Shown here one piece after another: positions 1 to 5,182 of a DNA stretch of 5,518 nt. A model generated the notes under the pieces. The model saw only the letters and a list, made by a program, of their open reading frames with translations, made no database searches and was not told the origin of the DNA. Source of the DNA: Chlorobiota bacterium. GTDB taxonomy: Bacteria > Bacteroidota > Ignavibacteria > Ignavibacteriales > Ignavibacteriaceae. The stretch lies in NCBI GenBank assembly GCA_008363265.1, contig RHKR01000193.1, positions 1 to 5,518 on the forward strand, given 5' to 3'. The translations under genes were made by a program, and so were the position numbers. The stretch's first letter is position 1; each line of letters starts with the position of its first letter.

Positions 1-919
1 GGTTTCCGCTCAAAACAGCGATAACGTTCGCGGCAGCGAGGTGGGCCATGGCAGCCCTTGTTTCAAATGTCGCGCTTCCCAGGTGGGGGAGGAGTACCGC
101 ATTATCCAGAGTCGTGAGCTCCGGATCAAAGTCAGGTTCATTGTTGTAGACGTCGAAACCGGCGGCATGAATTCTTTTCGCGCGAAGCATTTCTATAAGG
201 TGCTTCTCGTCGATAACCTCACCCCTGGCGGTATTTATCAGAATTGCAGTGGGCTTCATCAGATCGAGCATCGAAGCGTTGATCAGATCGCGTGTCCCTT
301 CGTTGAGCGGGATGTGCAGTGAAACAACATCCGCCGTGGCCATAAGATCAGGGAGGTTTGTGAACCTGCCGGGCATATCATCCCTGACGGTTCTTGAGTG
401 GTAGATCAAGTTCATTCTGAAAGCCAGGGCGATCTCTGCCACTCTTTTCGCGATCCTTCCGGCGCCTACGATCCCGAGGGTCTTCCCCTCGAGGCCGTGG
501 CCGAGGAGGAGTTCAGGCTGCCATCCGGGGAAGGCTTTATCCCTCATCATTTTCTCACCGGGCACCAGATTTCTGGCGGCGGCAAGGATGAGTGTGAAAG
601 TGATCTCCGCGGTGGCTGAAGTAAGAATGCCCGGAGTGTTGGTTACAACAATTCCACACTCCCTCGCGGCTGCCAAATCGATGTTGTTGTAACCCACCGC
701 GTAGTTCGCGATGATCCTGAGGTTGGTCAGTGAGCGTATCAGATCACCGTCGATACGGTCGGAGAGGAGTGGGATAAGCCCCGCGCAATCCCGCGCGTTC
801 TGCACTATTTCATCGCGTGACAGGGGGCGCCCGGTGTTGTTTTCAGTGTACTCTATTCCATACCGGGCGAATTTTTGTTTCAGATCACCGGGCAGGTGGA
901 ATGTGGCAAAAACTTTCAT
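1..919 (-). CDS. D-2-hydroxyacid dehydrogenase, glyoxylate/hydroxypyruvate reductase-like (3' end cut by window edge)
   Basis: 306 codons are visible and the C-terminus lies beyond the left edge. The start is ATG at 917-919, three codons after an in-frame TAG (reads TAG AGT ATG), so it is the only possible start. The family is the NAD(P)-dependent D-isomer 2-hydroxyacid dehydrogenases, soluble cytosolic enzymes that reduce 2-keto acids such as glyoxylate or hydroxypyruvate. Visible signatures: substrate loop NYAVGYNNID (about 72-81), the dinucleotide-binding turn GAGRIA (152-157), catalytic Arg232 in NTARGEVID, Glu261 in YNNEP and His279 in LPHLGSAT. GKTLGIVG and LPHLGSAT resemble GyaR-type enzymes more than SerA or PdxB, and no ACT domain has appeared by the edge. 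The third Gly of the usual GxGxxG is Ala157, a modest deviation. It follows the ATPase-like gene by 11 nt and is probably co-transcribed. Its exact substrate cannot be read from sequence; glyoxylate reductase, hydroxypyruvate reductase and other D-2-hydroxyacid dehydrogenases all remain possible. Confidence 0.9.
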   Translation of the reverse strand, partial: MKVFATFHLPGDLKQKFARYGIEYTENNTGRPLSRDEIVQNARDCAGLIPLLSDRIDGDLIRSLTNLRIIANYAVGYNNIDLAAARECGIVVTNTPGILTSATAEITFTLILAAARNLVPGEKMMRDKAFPGWQPELLLGHGLEGKTLGIVGAGRIAKRVAEIALAFRMNLIYHSRTVRDDMPGRFTNLPDLMATADVVSLHIPLNEGTRDLINASMLDLMKPTAILINTARGEVIDEKHLIEMLRAKRIHAAGFDVYNNEPDFDPELTTLDNAVLLPHLGSATFETRAAMAHLAAANVIAVLSGN

Positions 920-930
920 ACTCTACAGGA

Positions 931-1509
931 TCAGGATTTCGGAAAGGGGAGGGTTAGAGTGAAGATATTAGTGCCGCCGGTATCTTTCCGGTAGCATACT
1001 CCGGAACCGAGCCGGGTTATTATGAAGAGCCCGAAGTGCTCTGGGATCATGTTCTTCTGATCGGCTCCGGTGGATTTTCTTTCACGGTTGAAGAGGGAGA
1101 GCTCAAAGGGACCATCGACCCGGCAAACAACCTCAAAATCGGCATCGAGGTGAAGGATGAACGTCTCACCGGTCAGCCCTTCATAAGGAGGTTCAAAGAT
1201 CATCACCCCGGGAGTGGAGTCGGAGTTCACCGGTTTGATCCTGAATCCGGGCCCTTCGGTGATCATTTCGATCAGCATCCCATCCTGCACGACGGTGAAA
1301 GTGAAACCGACCTCATTGCTTCCGGAGTGGTTCACCGCATTGGTGAAGAGCTCGTGAAGCAGAAGCCTGCACTCGCCCGTGAATTTGGGGGGGAAGAGAG
1401 GGAACCGCGAAGGGATCAGCGACTCGATAACCTTCATCGCGGCATCGGTGAAATGCATTTGCTTACCGGCTTCTGCCGGGAATTTCAGGGAGCTTTTTCC
1501 CGCGGTCAT
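931..1509 (-). CDS. RsbW/SpoIIAB-like ATPase-fold protein (putative anti-sigma factor), degenerate G1 box
   Basis: 192 aa. The GHKL ATPase fold is suggested by an N-box HELFTNAVNH (Glu53, Asn57, His61), a G1-like box TEGPGF (84-89) and a G2-like HFGLFIITRLGSG (158-170), closing with a GTNIFTLTLPF strand. Known family members (RsbW, SpoIIAB) bind a sigma factor and use ATP to phosphorylate a STAS partner on Ser. Here the neighbour is such a STAS protein, whose stop overlaps this ATG (ATGA, 1506-1509), implying translational coupling and partnership. Two oddities: the G1 Asp of DxGxG is Thr84, and about 68 residues separate G1 and G2, much longer than a usual ATP lid and rich in predicted strand. 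ATP binding or kinase activity may therefore be altered or lost. No sigma factor lies in the window, so its target is unknown; it could instead act on a response regulator-type or other partner. Family placement is fairly sure; the biochemical role is inference. Confidence 0.8.
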   Translation of the reverse strand: MTAGKSSLKFPAEAGKQMHFTDAAMKVIESLIPSRFPLFPPKFTGECRLLLHELFTNAVNHSGSNEVGFTFTVVQDGMLIEMITEGPGFRIKPVNSDSTPGVMIFEPPYEGLTGETFILHLDADFEVVCRVDGPFELSLFNRERKSTGADQKNMIPEHFGLFIITRLGSGVCYRKDTGGTNIFTLTLPFPKS

Positions 1510-1850
1510 TCTTCCAGTTTGCTTTTAAGCTGTGTAAAGTTCTTGTATATCTCGAAAAGGGTGTAGAGTTTCGTCGACTCAAAGGTTGACTCAACCCTCT
1601 CCTGAGTTCCGAAGAGTTTTATTTTCACGTTTTTGGGCATTGCCTCTTTATACGCCGCCACGAGCGAGCCGATGAATGAAGAGTCGATATAATCAACCTT
1701 CGAGAAATCGATCGCGATGGTCTCGTTGGGGTGGAGGTTTATTTCGTCGATCAAAAGCGTTCTGAATTCCGGAGCAATGGTCGAAGTTGCCCGGGGATTG
1801 TGGATGCGGAATACTTTTATCCCGCTGTGTTTCATCATGTCGAAATTCAT
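1506..1850 (-). CDS. STAS-domain anti-sigma factor antagonist
   Basis: 114 aa, one STAS domain across the whole length, typical of SpoIIAA/RsbV-size proteins. The hallmark is the strand-turn-helix IDFSKVDYIDSSFIGSLV (47-64). Ser58 aligns with the phosphorylated Ser of SpoIIAA-type antagonists, with Asp56 and Ser57 before it. The Gly that usually follows (DSSGLG) is Phe here (DSSFIG), so the phosphorylation loop is somewhat unusual. In the known circuit the unphosphorylated STAS protein binds the anti-sigma kinase and frees its sigma factor; phosphorylation breaks this contact. The ATPase-like partner is encoded immediately downstream with a 4-nt ATGA overlap. The start ATG at 1848-1850 has only a weak GAG upstream, as is common in Bacteroidota. 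It is the first gene of the probable three-gene operon and is transcribed divergently from pdxB. Its function as a partner-switch component is inferred from family and context. Confidence 0.9.
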   Translation of the reverse strand: MNFDMMKHSGIKVFRIHNPRATSTIAPEFRTLLIDEINLHPNETIAIDFSKVDYIDSSFIGSLVAAYKEAMPKNVKIKLFGTQERVESTFESTKLYTLFEIYKNFTQLKSKLEE

Positions 1851-1885
1851 TTTGCTACTCTGTTGAAGAATTTAAAACCATTATT

Positions 1886-1916
1886 GAAAATTAACCTGAA
1901 ATGTGATGAAAACAAA
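1886..1916 (-). promoter_or_regulatory. Putative Bacteroidetes-type promoter for the STAS operon
   Basis: Reading the minus strand, TTTG (1913-1916) is followed after 19 nt by TAATTTTC (1886-1893). This matches the Bacteroidota vegetative pattern TTG, 19-20 nt, TAnnTTTG with one mismatch (final C for G). It would start transcription roughly 30 nt before the STAS ATG at 1850. It was found by eye in an AT-rich region, so a chance match is possible. Confidence 0.5.
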
Positions 1917-1992
1917 CAGATTGGAGGAATTATTTTTCAGGGGATGCACTTTTAGTTAAATTTCGCCTCCAAATTACAACCAGTCGATATAA

Positions 1993-3123
1993 ATGAAGAT
2001 AATATTAGACGAAAACATAGAAAATGCCCGGGAGGCGTTCGGCACGCTCGGTGAAACTTTTCTTTATCACGGAAGGCAGATCACGCGGGAAGTGCTGCTC
2101 GATGCCGACGCGCTCGTGGTTAGATCTATCACGCACGTGAACAGGGAACTGCTCGAGGGTACCCGGGTGAAGTTCGTGGGTACTGCAACCATCGGTACTG
2201 ACCATATCGACCAGGCCTGGCTCGAAGAGATTGGTACCGGCTTCACATCGGCGAAGGGGTGCAACTCCGACGCGGTCGCCGAATACGTCTTCACCACTAT
2301 GTTTCGCGCCGCCGTGGTGAAAGGGATAAGCCTCGCGGGGAAGACGATCGGGATCGTGGGTTGCGGCAACATAGGCAGCCGTGTGGAGAGGATCGGCAAG
2401 GCATTCGGATTTGAAGTGGTCCTCAGCGATCCCCCCCGCGAAAGAGCGGAGGGTTCAGCGGGTTTCAGCCCGTTGGATGAGGTGCTGGGGTGCGATGTGG
2501 TTACCTTCCACACACCGCTTAACAGGGGCGGGGCTGACAACACATTCCACCTTCTGAACGCCGAAAAGATGAAATTGCTTAAGCCGGGCGCGATCGTTAT
2601 AAACGCCTCCCGGGGCGAAGTTATCGATAACAAGGCTTTCATCCGCGCTATCGATGAGAAGGGGATAACCGCGATAATGGATGTGTGGGAGGGAGAACCA
2701 CGGTTCATGCCGGAGATGCTTGAGCGATCGTTTATCGCGTCACCCCACGTGGCGGGGTACTCGCTCGAGGGGAAGATAAACGGTACCACCATGGTTTATG
2801 ATGCCCTCTGCGACTTCCTTGGGATGGAAAAGAAGTGGCGGCCGCACTTCCCGCCTGTTGAGGAGGGCACGGTCACTTTCCGTGATGAGGGGGGATTTGA
2901 GAAAACCCTGGAAAGGATCTTTACATCTGTTTATGAACCCGGGAATGATACTGAACTGATGCGGGAGGCATCGTACCTGAACGATCCGGAGAGGGGCGCA
3001 AGATTTGATGAGCTGAGGAAGTATTACCCGTTGAGACGTGAGTTCAACAATTACACGATCAAAGGGGATATCAGCGCACCTTTGATAAAGGCGGGTCTGG
3101 AAGCGCTAAGGTTCCGGTTTTAA
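1993..3123 (+). CDS. pdxB: Erythronate-4-phosphate dehydrogenase
   Basis: 376 aa, close to the 378 aa of E. coli PdxB. It oxidises 4-phospho-D-erythronate to 2-oxo-3-hydroxy-4-phosphobutanoate with NAD, the second step of DXP-dependent pyridoxal 5'-phosphate synthesis; cytosolic. The N-terminus MKIILDEN and VVRSITHVN (42-50) contain the substrate-contacting Arg44-Ser45. VGTATIGTDHID (62-73) is PdxB-typical. The Rossmann turn is GCGNIG (123-128), with Asp146 in SDPPR at the nucleotide ribose position. Catalytic residues are Arg207 (NASRGEV), Glu235 (DVWEGEP) and His252 (SPHVAGYSLEGK). The last roughly 90 residues match the PdxB dimerisation domain, including FDELRKYYPLRREF. An in-frame TAA directly precedes the ATG, which fixes the start. 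No Shine-Dalgarno is visible. It is a single gene facing away from the STAS operon and convergent with the MORN/TonB gene 4 nt downstream; its partner pathway genes (serC, pdxA, pdxJ) are not in the window. Confidence 0.97.
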   Translation: MKIILDENIENAREAFGTLGETFLYHGRQITREVLLDADALVVRSITHVNRELLEGTRVKFVGTATIGTDHIDQAWLEEIGTGFTSAKGCNSDAVAEYVFTTMFRAAVVKGISLAGKTIGIVGCGNIGSRVERIGKAFGFEVVLSDPPRERAEGSAGFSPLDEVLGCDVVTFHTPLNRGGADNTFHLLNAEKMKLLKPGAIVINASRGEVIDNKAFIRAIDEKGITAIMDVWEGEPRFMPEMLERSFIASPHVAGYSLEGKINGTTMVYDALCDFLGMEKKWRPHFPPVEEGTVTFRDEGGFEKTLERIFTSVYEPGNDTELMREASYLNDPERGARFDELRKYYPLRREFNNYTIKGDISAPLIKAGLEALRFRF

Positions 3124-3127
3124 ACTG

Positions 3128-3928
3128 TCAGTTGGATGTTTTGGGGAGTTTGAAGTGTACGGGGACATCGACCCATGCTTTTACGGTTCTCCCTTTTATC
3201 TTCGCGGGGATGAAGTCGGTGTACTGCACTGTGATCGCGGCCGACTCGTCGCAGCCCATGCCGAGCTTCTGCACCACTTCGAGTGAGTCAACTCTTCCAT
3301 CTGTGTTTATCAGTGCCCTTACAATAACGGTGCCTTCCAGTTCGTCTTCGATCGCGCGGCTTGGGTAGAAGAGGCGTGAGTAGAATTCCTCCTCGCCGCG
3401 CAGGAAGGTGGCGGGTTCGTCGTGGAAACTGTAAACGGCCGGGTCACCCGGGGGGATCACGGGTCGGTATTTCGCCAGAAGTGCCACTTCCTGATCCGTG
3501 AGTTTCACTGAAGCGAGGTCGAATTTTTGTTCACCGGCTGAGTCGGGCGTCAGATCCGGGATCTTTGGGGGCTCGATCTTCATGATCAGGCCATTATAGA
3601 AATTGAGTGTGGTCAGGGGCGCGCCAAGGGTGTCATAGCTTTCATAGCTGCCGTTTCTTCTTCCTTCCACTATCTGATACGACTCAGCCACCATGCCGTT
3701 AGGGTGATAGGTTTTCACCACTCCCTCGACCCTTCCGGAGAGATAGGGTATTTCTTTCAGGAGGAGTCCTTCGGGGCTGTAGATCCTGGCGATCCCGTCC
3801 CTCACCTTGTTTTTCAGGATGTATATCTCCGATACATTTCCGTTGGGGTGGAAGTTCTTCAGTGTGTCCTGCGCGTTCAGTGTGAAAGAGGCGCAGAAAA
3901 GGAGGATGAGGATGTGCAGGGGCCTAAT
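3128..3928 (-). CDS. Exported protein with MORN_2/YwqK-type repeats and TonB C-terminal domain; probable AUU (or CUG) start
   Basis: 266 aa if started at ATT 3926-3928. The first standard in-frame start is GTG 3803-3805, but that would remove a signal peptide (RPLHILILLFCASFTLNAQ, likely cut after NA or AQ) and the first repeat, so the real start is upstream, where no ATG, GTG or TTG exists in frame. ATT overlaps the trhO stop (ATTAG); CTG at 3917-3919 is the alternative. Residues 24-113 hold four 24-residue repeats with Tyr/Phe at 26, 50, 74 and 98 and Gly at 45, 69 and 93, resembling YwqK-type MORN_2 repeats. Residues about 180-262 form a TonB C-terminal domain (FYPSRAIEDELEGTVIVRA, later GMGCDESA, FIPAKIKGRTVKAWVDVPV). 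With a cleaved signal peptide and no further membrane helix it should be soluble in the periplasm, so it is unlikely to be a true energy transducer despite the domain name. Function unknown. It ends 4 nt from pdxB, tail to tail. Confidence 0.85.
   Translation of the reverse strand: MRPLHILILLFCASFTLNAQDTLKNFHPNGNVSEIYILKNKVRDGIARIYSPEGLLLKEIPYLSGRVEGVVKTYHPNGMVAESYQIVEGRRNGSYESYDTLGAPLTTLNFYNGLIMKIEPPKIPDLTPDSAGEQKFDLASVKLTDQEVALLAKYRPVIPPGDPAVYSFHDEPATFLRGEEEFYSRLFYPSRAIEDELEGTVIVRALINTDGRVDSLEVVQKLGMGCDESAAITVQYTDFIPAKIKGRTVKAWVDVPVHFKLPKTSN
3590..3853 (-). repeat. Four in-frame 72-nt (24-residue) MORN_2-like protein repeats
   Basis: Within the TonB-domain protein, the motif FHPNG / YSPEG / YHPNG / YDTLG recurs at exactly 24-residue spacing (aromatic residue at 26, 50, 74, 98), each repeat with a Gly 19 residues later in the first three units. 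The last unit is diverged. The first unit lies upstream of the only standard start codon and is strong evidence that translation begins further upstream. The repeats are diverged at DNA level, so this is an old protein repeat and not a recent tandem duplication. Confidence 0.75.
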
Positions 3929-4817
3929 CGTAGTAGCGGTCCCTTCTGTCGGTCGAAGCCTTGCATTCCGCGCTGCATGAGTAGTCCCACGTCTTGCGGC
4001 AATCTTCGCAGCAGACGAATATCCTGTCGCACGAAAGGTTGTGGCAGTTGATGTACTTCGAGGTAGGTTTACCGCAGTGTTCGCAGTGGGCGATGTGCTT
4101 CAGCTCTTCTTTGGTGTTCACTTCCACCACTTTCCGGTCGTCGAAAACGAACATGCCGCCTTCCCAGTAGGTGTCAGGGAATTTGTGAAGGTAGGTTACG
4201 ATCCCGCCGTCGAGCTGGTAAACATCCCTGAAGCCTTTCTCCACCATCACTGCCGAGGCTTTCTCGCAGCGGATGCCCCCCGTGCAGTAGGTGACCACCG
4301 TTTTATCTTTCAGATCAGCAATTTCATCCACATACCCGGGCCAGTCGCGGAAATTCTCGAGGTGTGGTGTGATCGCGTTCTTGAATCTGCCGATCCTGCT
4401 TTCGTACCAGTTGCGGGTATCGATTATCACGAACTCTTTCCCTTCCTCATACATTTTCAGGAGCCCTTCCGGGGTGAGTCTTTTGCCGCCGAGGCTGAGG
4501 TCGATCTCCCGGGCACCCGAGTTAACGAGTTCTTTCCTAACCCGCACAAACATTTTTGTATGGCAGGCCTCTGAGATGGGGTCTTCCTTGAAGATCACCT
4601 CACCAATGAAGGGGAACGACTGCAGATATTTTTTGAACAGTTCGACTTTCTGCCGGTCGCCTGAAACGGAGCCGTTGATCCCCTCGTTGGCGAGGTAGAT
4701 CTTTCCGCGAATCTCTTCCTGCAGGCAGAAGTTCAGCAGCACAGGCTGGAACTCCTCCGGGTCTTCGATTCGCGTGTATTTGTAGAACGTGATAATTACG
4801 CAGTTCTTGCCGTTCAG
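3924..4817 (-). CDS. trhO: tRNA uridine(34) hydroxylase, rhodanese family; probable CUG start
   Basis: About 297 aa from CTG 4815-4817. TrhO (YceA family) is cytosolic and makes 5-hydroxyuridine at tRNA wobble position 34. The N-terminal domain shows FYKYTRIEDPEEF (11-23) and LANEGINGSVSG (42-53); KMFVRVRKELV follows. The rhodanese domain has IIDTRNWYE, with catalytic Cys178 in YCTGGIRCEKAS and a second Cys184. The C-terminal part is Cys-rich (HCEHCG, NCHNLSC, CCEDC, CSAEC), a probable metal-binding module typical of the family. Start choice: the first standard start, GTG 4740-4742, would delete FYKYTRIEDPEEF, which is conserved in TrhO. Between the in-frame stop at 4836-4838 and that motif there is no ATG, GTG or TTG. 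CTG follows an AAGGA by 10 nt and gives an N-terminus of family-like length; ATT/ATC near 4791-4796 are alternatives. Its stop overlaps the following MORN/TonB gene by a few bases, suggesting an operon. Confidence 0.93.
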   Translation of the reverse strand: MNGKNCVIITFYKYTRIEDPEEFQPVLLNFCLQEEIRGKIYLANEGINGSVSGDRQKVELFKKYLQSFPFIGEVIFKEDPISEACHTKMFVRVRKELVNSGAREIDLSLGGKRLTPEGLLKMYEEGKEFVIIDTRNWYESRIGRFKNAITPHLENFRDWPGYVDEIADLKDKTVVTYCTGGIRCEKASAVMVEKGFRDVYQLDGGIVTYLHKFPDTYWEGGMFVFDDRKVVEVNTKEELKHIAHCEHCGKPTSKYINCHNLSCDRIFVCCEDCRKTWDYSCSAECKASTDRRDRYYD

Positions 4818-4827
4818 GGTGGGGGAT

Positions 4828-4832
4828 TCCTT
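4828..4832 (-). promoter_or_regulatory. Shine-Dalgarno-like AAGGA upstream of trhO
   Basis: On the minus strand AAGGA (within AAAGGAA) lies 10 nt before the CTG at 4815-4817 and is the only good ribosome-binding match in the region. It supports CTG as the trhO start over ATT/ATC some 20 nt further on. It also lies just after the U-tract of the terminator, so transcripts that read through would expose it. Confidence 0.45.
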
Positions 4833-4837
4833 TATTT

Positions 4838-4883
4838 AAAACAGAAAAGCAGTACAGAATAAGCCGAAACCATTATGTACTGC
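4838..4883 (-). terminator. Rho-independent terminator after the bTHX gene
   Basis: Minus-strand reading: GCAGTACA (4876-4883) pairs perfectly with TGTACTGC (4849-4856). The stem can extend by two A-T pairs after a single mismatch; the loop is about 13-19 nt. It is followed by the T-rich run TTTTCTGTTTT (4838-4848). It begins about 20 nt after the bTHX stop and ends just before trhO. On the plus strand no T-run follows, so it acts on minus-strand transcripts only. It would limit read-through into trhO. Confidence 0.75.
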
Positions 4884-4902
4884 AAAAAGATCGAAAAAGC
4901 AG

Positions 4903-5040
4903 TTATTTCGCCGAAGCTTCGCCTGTTGCTGCCGGAGCATCTTTTTTAGCTCTGTTCACTTGTTTCTCTGTGGGTCTGAACTTGCCGTTCGAACCTTTGA
5001 AGATCTTGCCTCTTTTAGTTTTTGGGTCGCCTTTGCCCAT
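4903..5040 (-). CDS. Small ribosomal subunit protein bTHX (30S ribosomal protein THX)
   Basis: 45 aa, strongly basic. The start MGKGDPKTKRGKIFKGSNGK with FRP following matches the core of bTHX proteins from Bacteroidota and relatives (pattern MGKGD-K-T-RGKI-GS-GK-RP). In Thermus, Thx sits in a cavity of the 30S head and stabilises rRNA contacts. After the core (residues 1-23) there is an Ala/Lys-rich tail of about 22 residues ending EASAK, longer than the shortest family members. Translation signals are strong: ATG at 5038-5040 with AAGGTGA 3 nt upstream, unlike the other genes here. Its own promoter lies at 5071-5101 and a terminator at 4838-4883, so it appears to be a single-gene transcript. 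The reading frame is short enough to be missed by length-filtered gene callers. Confidence 0.92.
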   Translation of the reverse strand: MGKGDPKTKRGKIFKGSNGKFRPTEKQVNRAKKDAPAATGEASAK

Positions 5041-5043
5041 CGT

Positions 5044-5050
5044 TCACCTT
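5044..5050 (-). promoter_or_regulatory. Strong ribosome-binding site of the bTHX gene
   Basis: AAGGTGA on the minus strand, 3 nt before the ATG, is a full complement to the 16S rRNA 3' end (UCACCUU). It is the only strong Shine-Dalgarno correctly placed before a normal start codon in the window. Confidence 0.8.
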
Positions 5051-5070
5051 TTTAATTAATAAACAGTCTG

Positions 5071-5101
5071 CAAAAATACGGTTAATATCATTAATAATCA
5101 A
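5071..5101 (-). promoter_or_regulatory. Bacteroidetes-type promoter of the bTHX gene
   Basis: On the minus strand TTG (5099-5101) is separated by 20 nt from TATTTTTG (5071-5078), an exact match to the Bacteroidota -33/-7 consensus TTG, 19-20 nt, TAnnTTTG. The predicted start is near 5065, giving a leader of about 25 nt that contains the ribosome-binding site. The spacer is AT-rich. Confidence 0.75.
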
Positions 5102-5182
5102 GAGTTCTCTTTTCCCCCGGTTTTCAGGGCACCAATTGATAAACATTCACTATTTTGCCATCCGTCTCCGGCTCCACAGGTT

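Noticed and set aside
1036..1566. Plus-strand open frame of 176 codons
   Set aside because: It overlaps the ATPase-like gene in antisense; composition (many His, Gly, Glu) and lack of motifs indicate a shadow frame.
1957..1964. TAAATTTC as a pdxB -7 promoter element
   Set aside because: It has one mismatch to TAnnTTTG but no TTG at 19-20 nt upstream; not distinguishable from background in AT-rich sequence.
1923..1970. Inverted repeat GGAGG ... CCTCC upstream of pdxB
   Set aside because: Only 5 bp pair cleanly, with a bulge before further AT pairs and a loop near 30 nt; too weak to call a riboswitch, operator or attenuator.
1682..1992. An 11-nt direct repeat agtcgatataa at 1682-1692 and 1982-1992
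   Set aside because: The first copy encodes part of the STAS motif and the second sits just before the pdxB ATG; no further shared sequence, so it is most likely chance.
2067..2792. Long open frame (241 codons) antisense to pdxB
   Set aside because: It lies wholly inside pdxB, which has complete family signatures; its translation is Ser/Pro-rich with no recognisable domain, as expected for an antisense shadow of GC-biased codons.
3100..3160. Possible bidirectional terminator between pdxB and the MORN/TonB gene
   Set aside because: Only 4 nt separate the genes and I could find no stable hairpin with a T-run on either strand.
4041..4574. Plus-strand open frame of 177 codons opposite trhO
   Set aside because: The minus-strand frame is unambiguous TrhO, including YCTGGIRCEK; the opposite frame shows no family features.
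4832..4873. Short upstream ORF of 13 codons (ATG 4871-4873) before trhO
   Set aside because: It lies inside the terminator hairpin and its U-tract and has no ribosome-binding site; no sign of coding.
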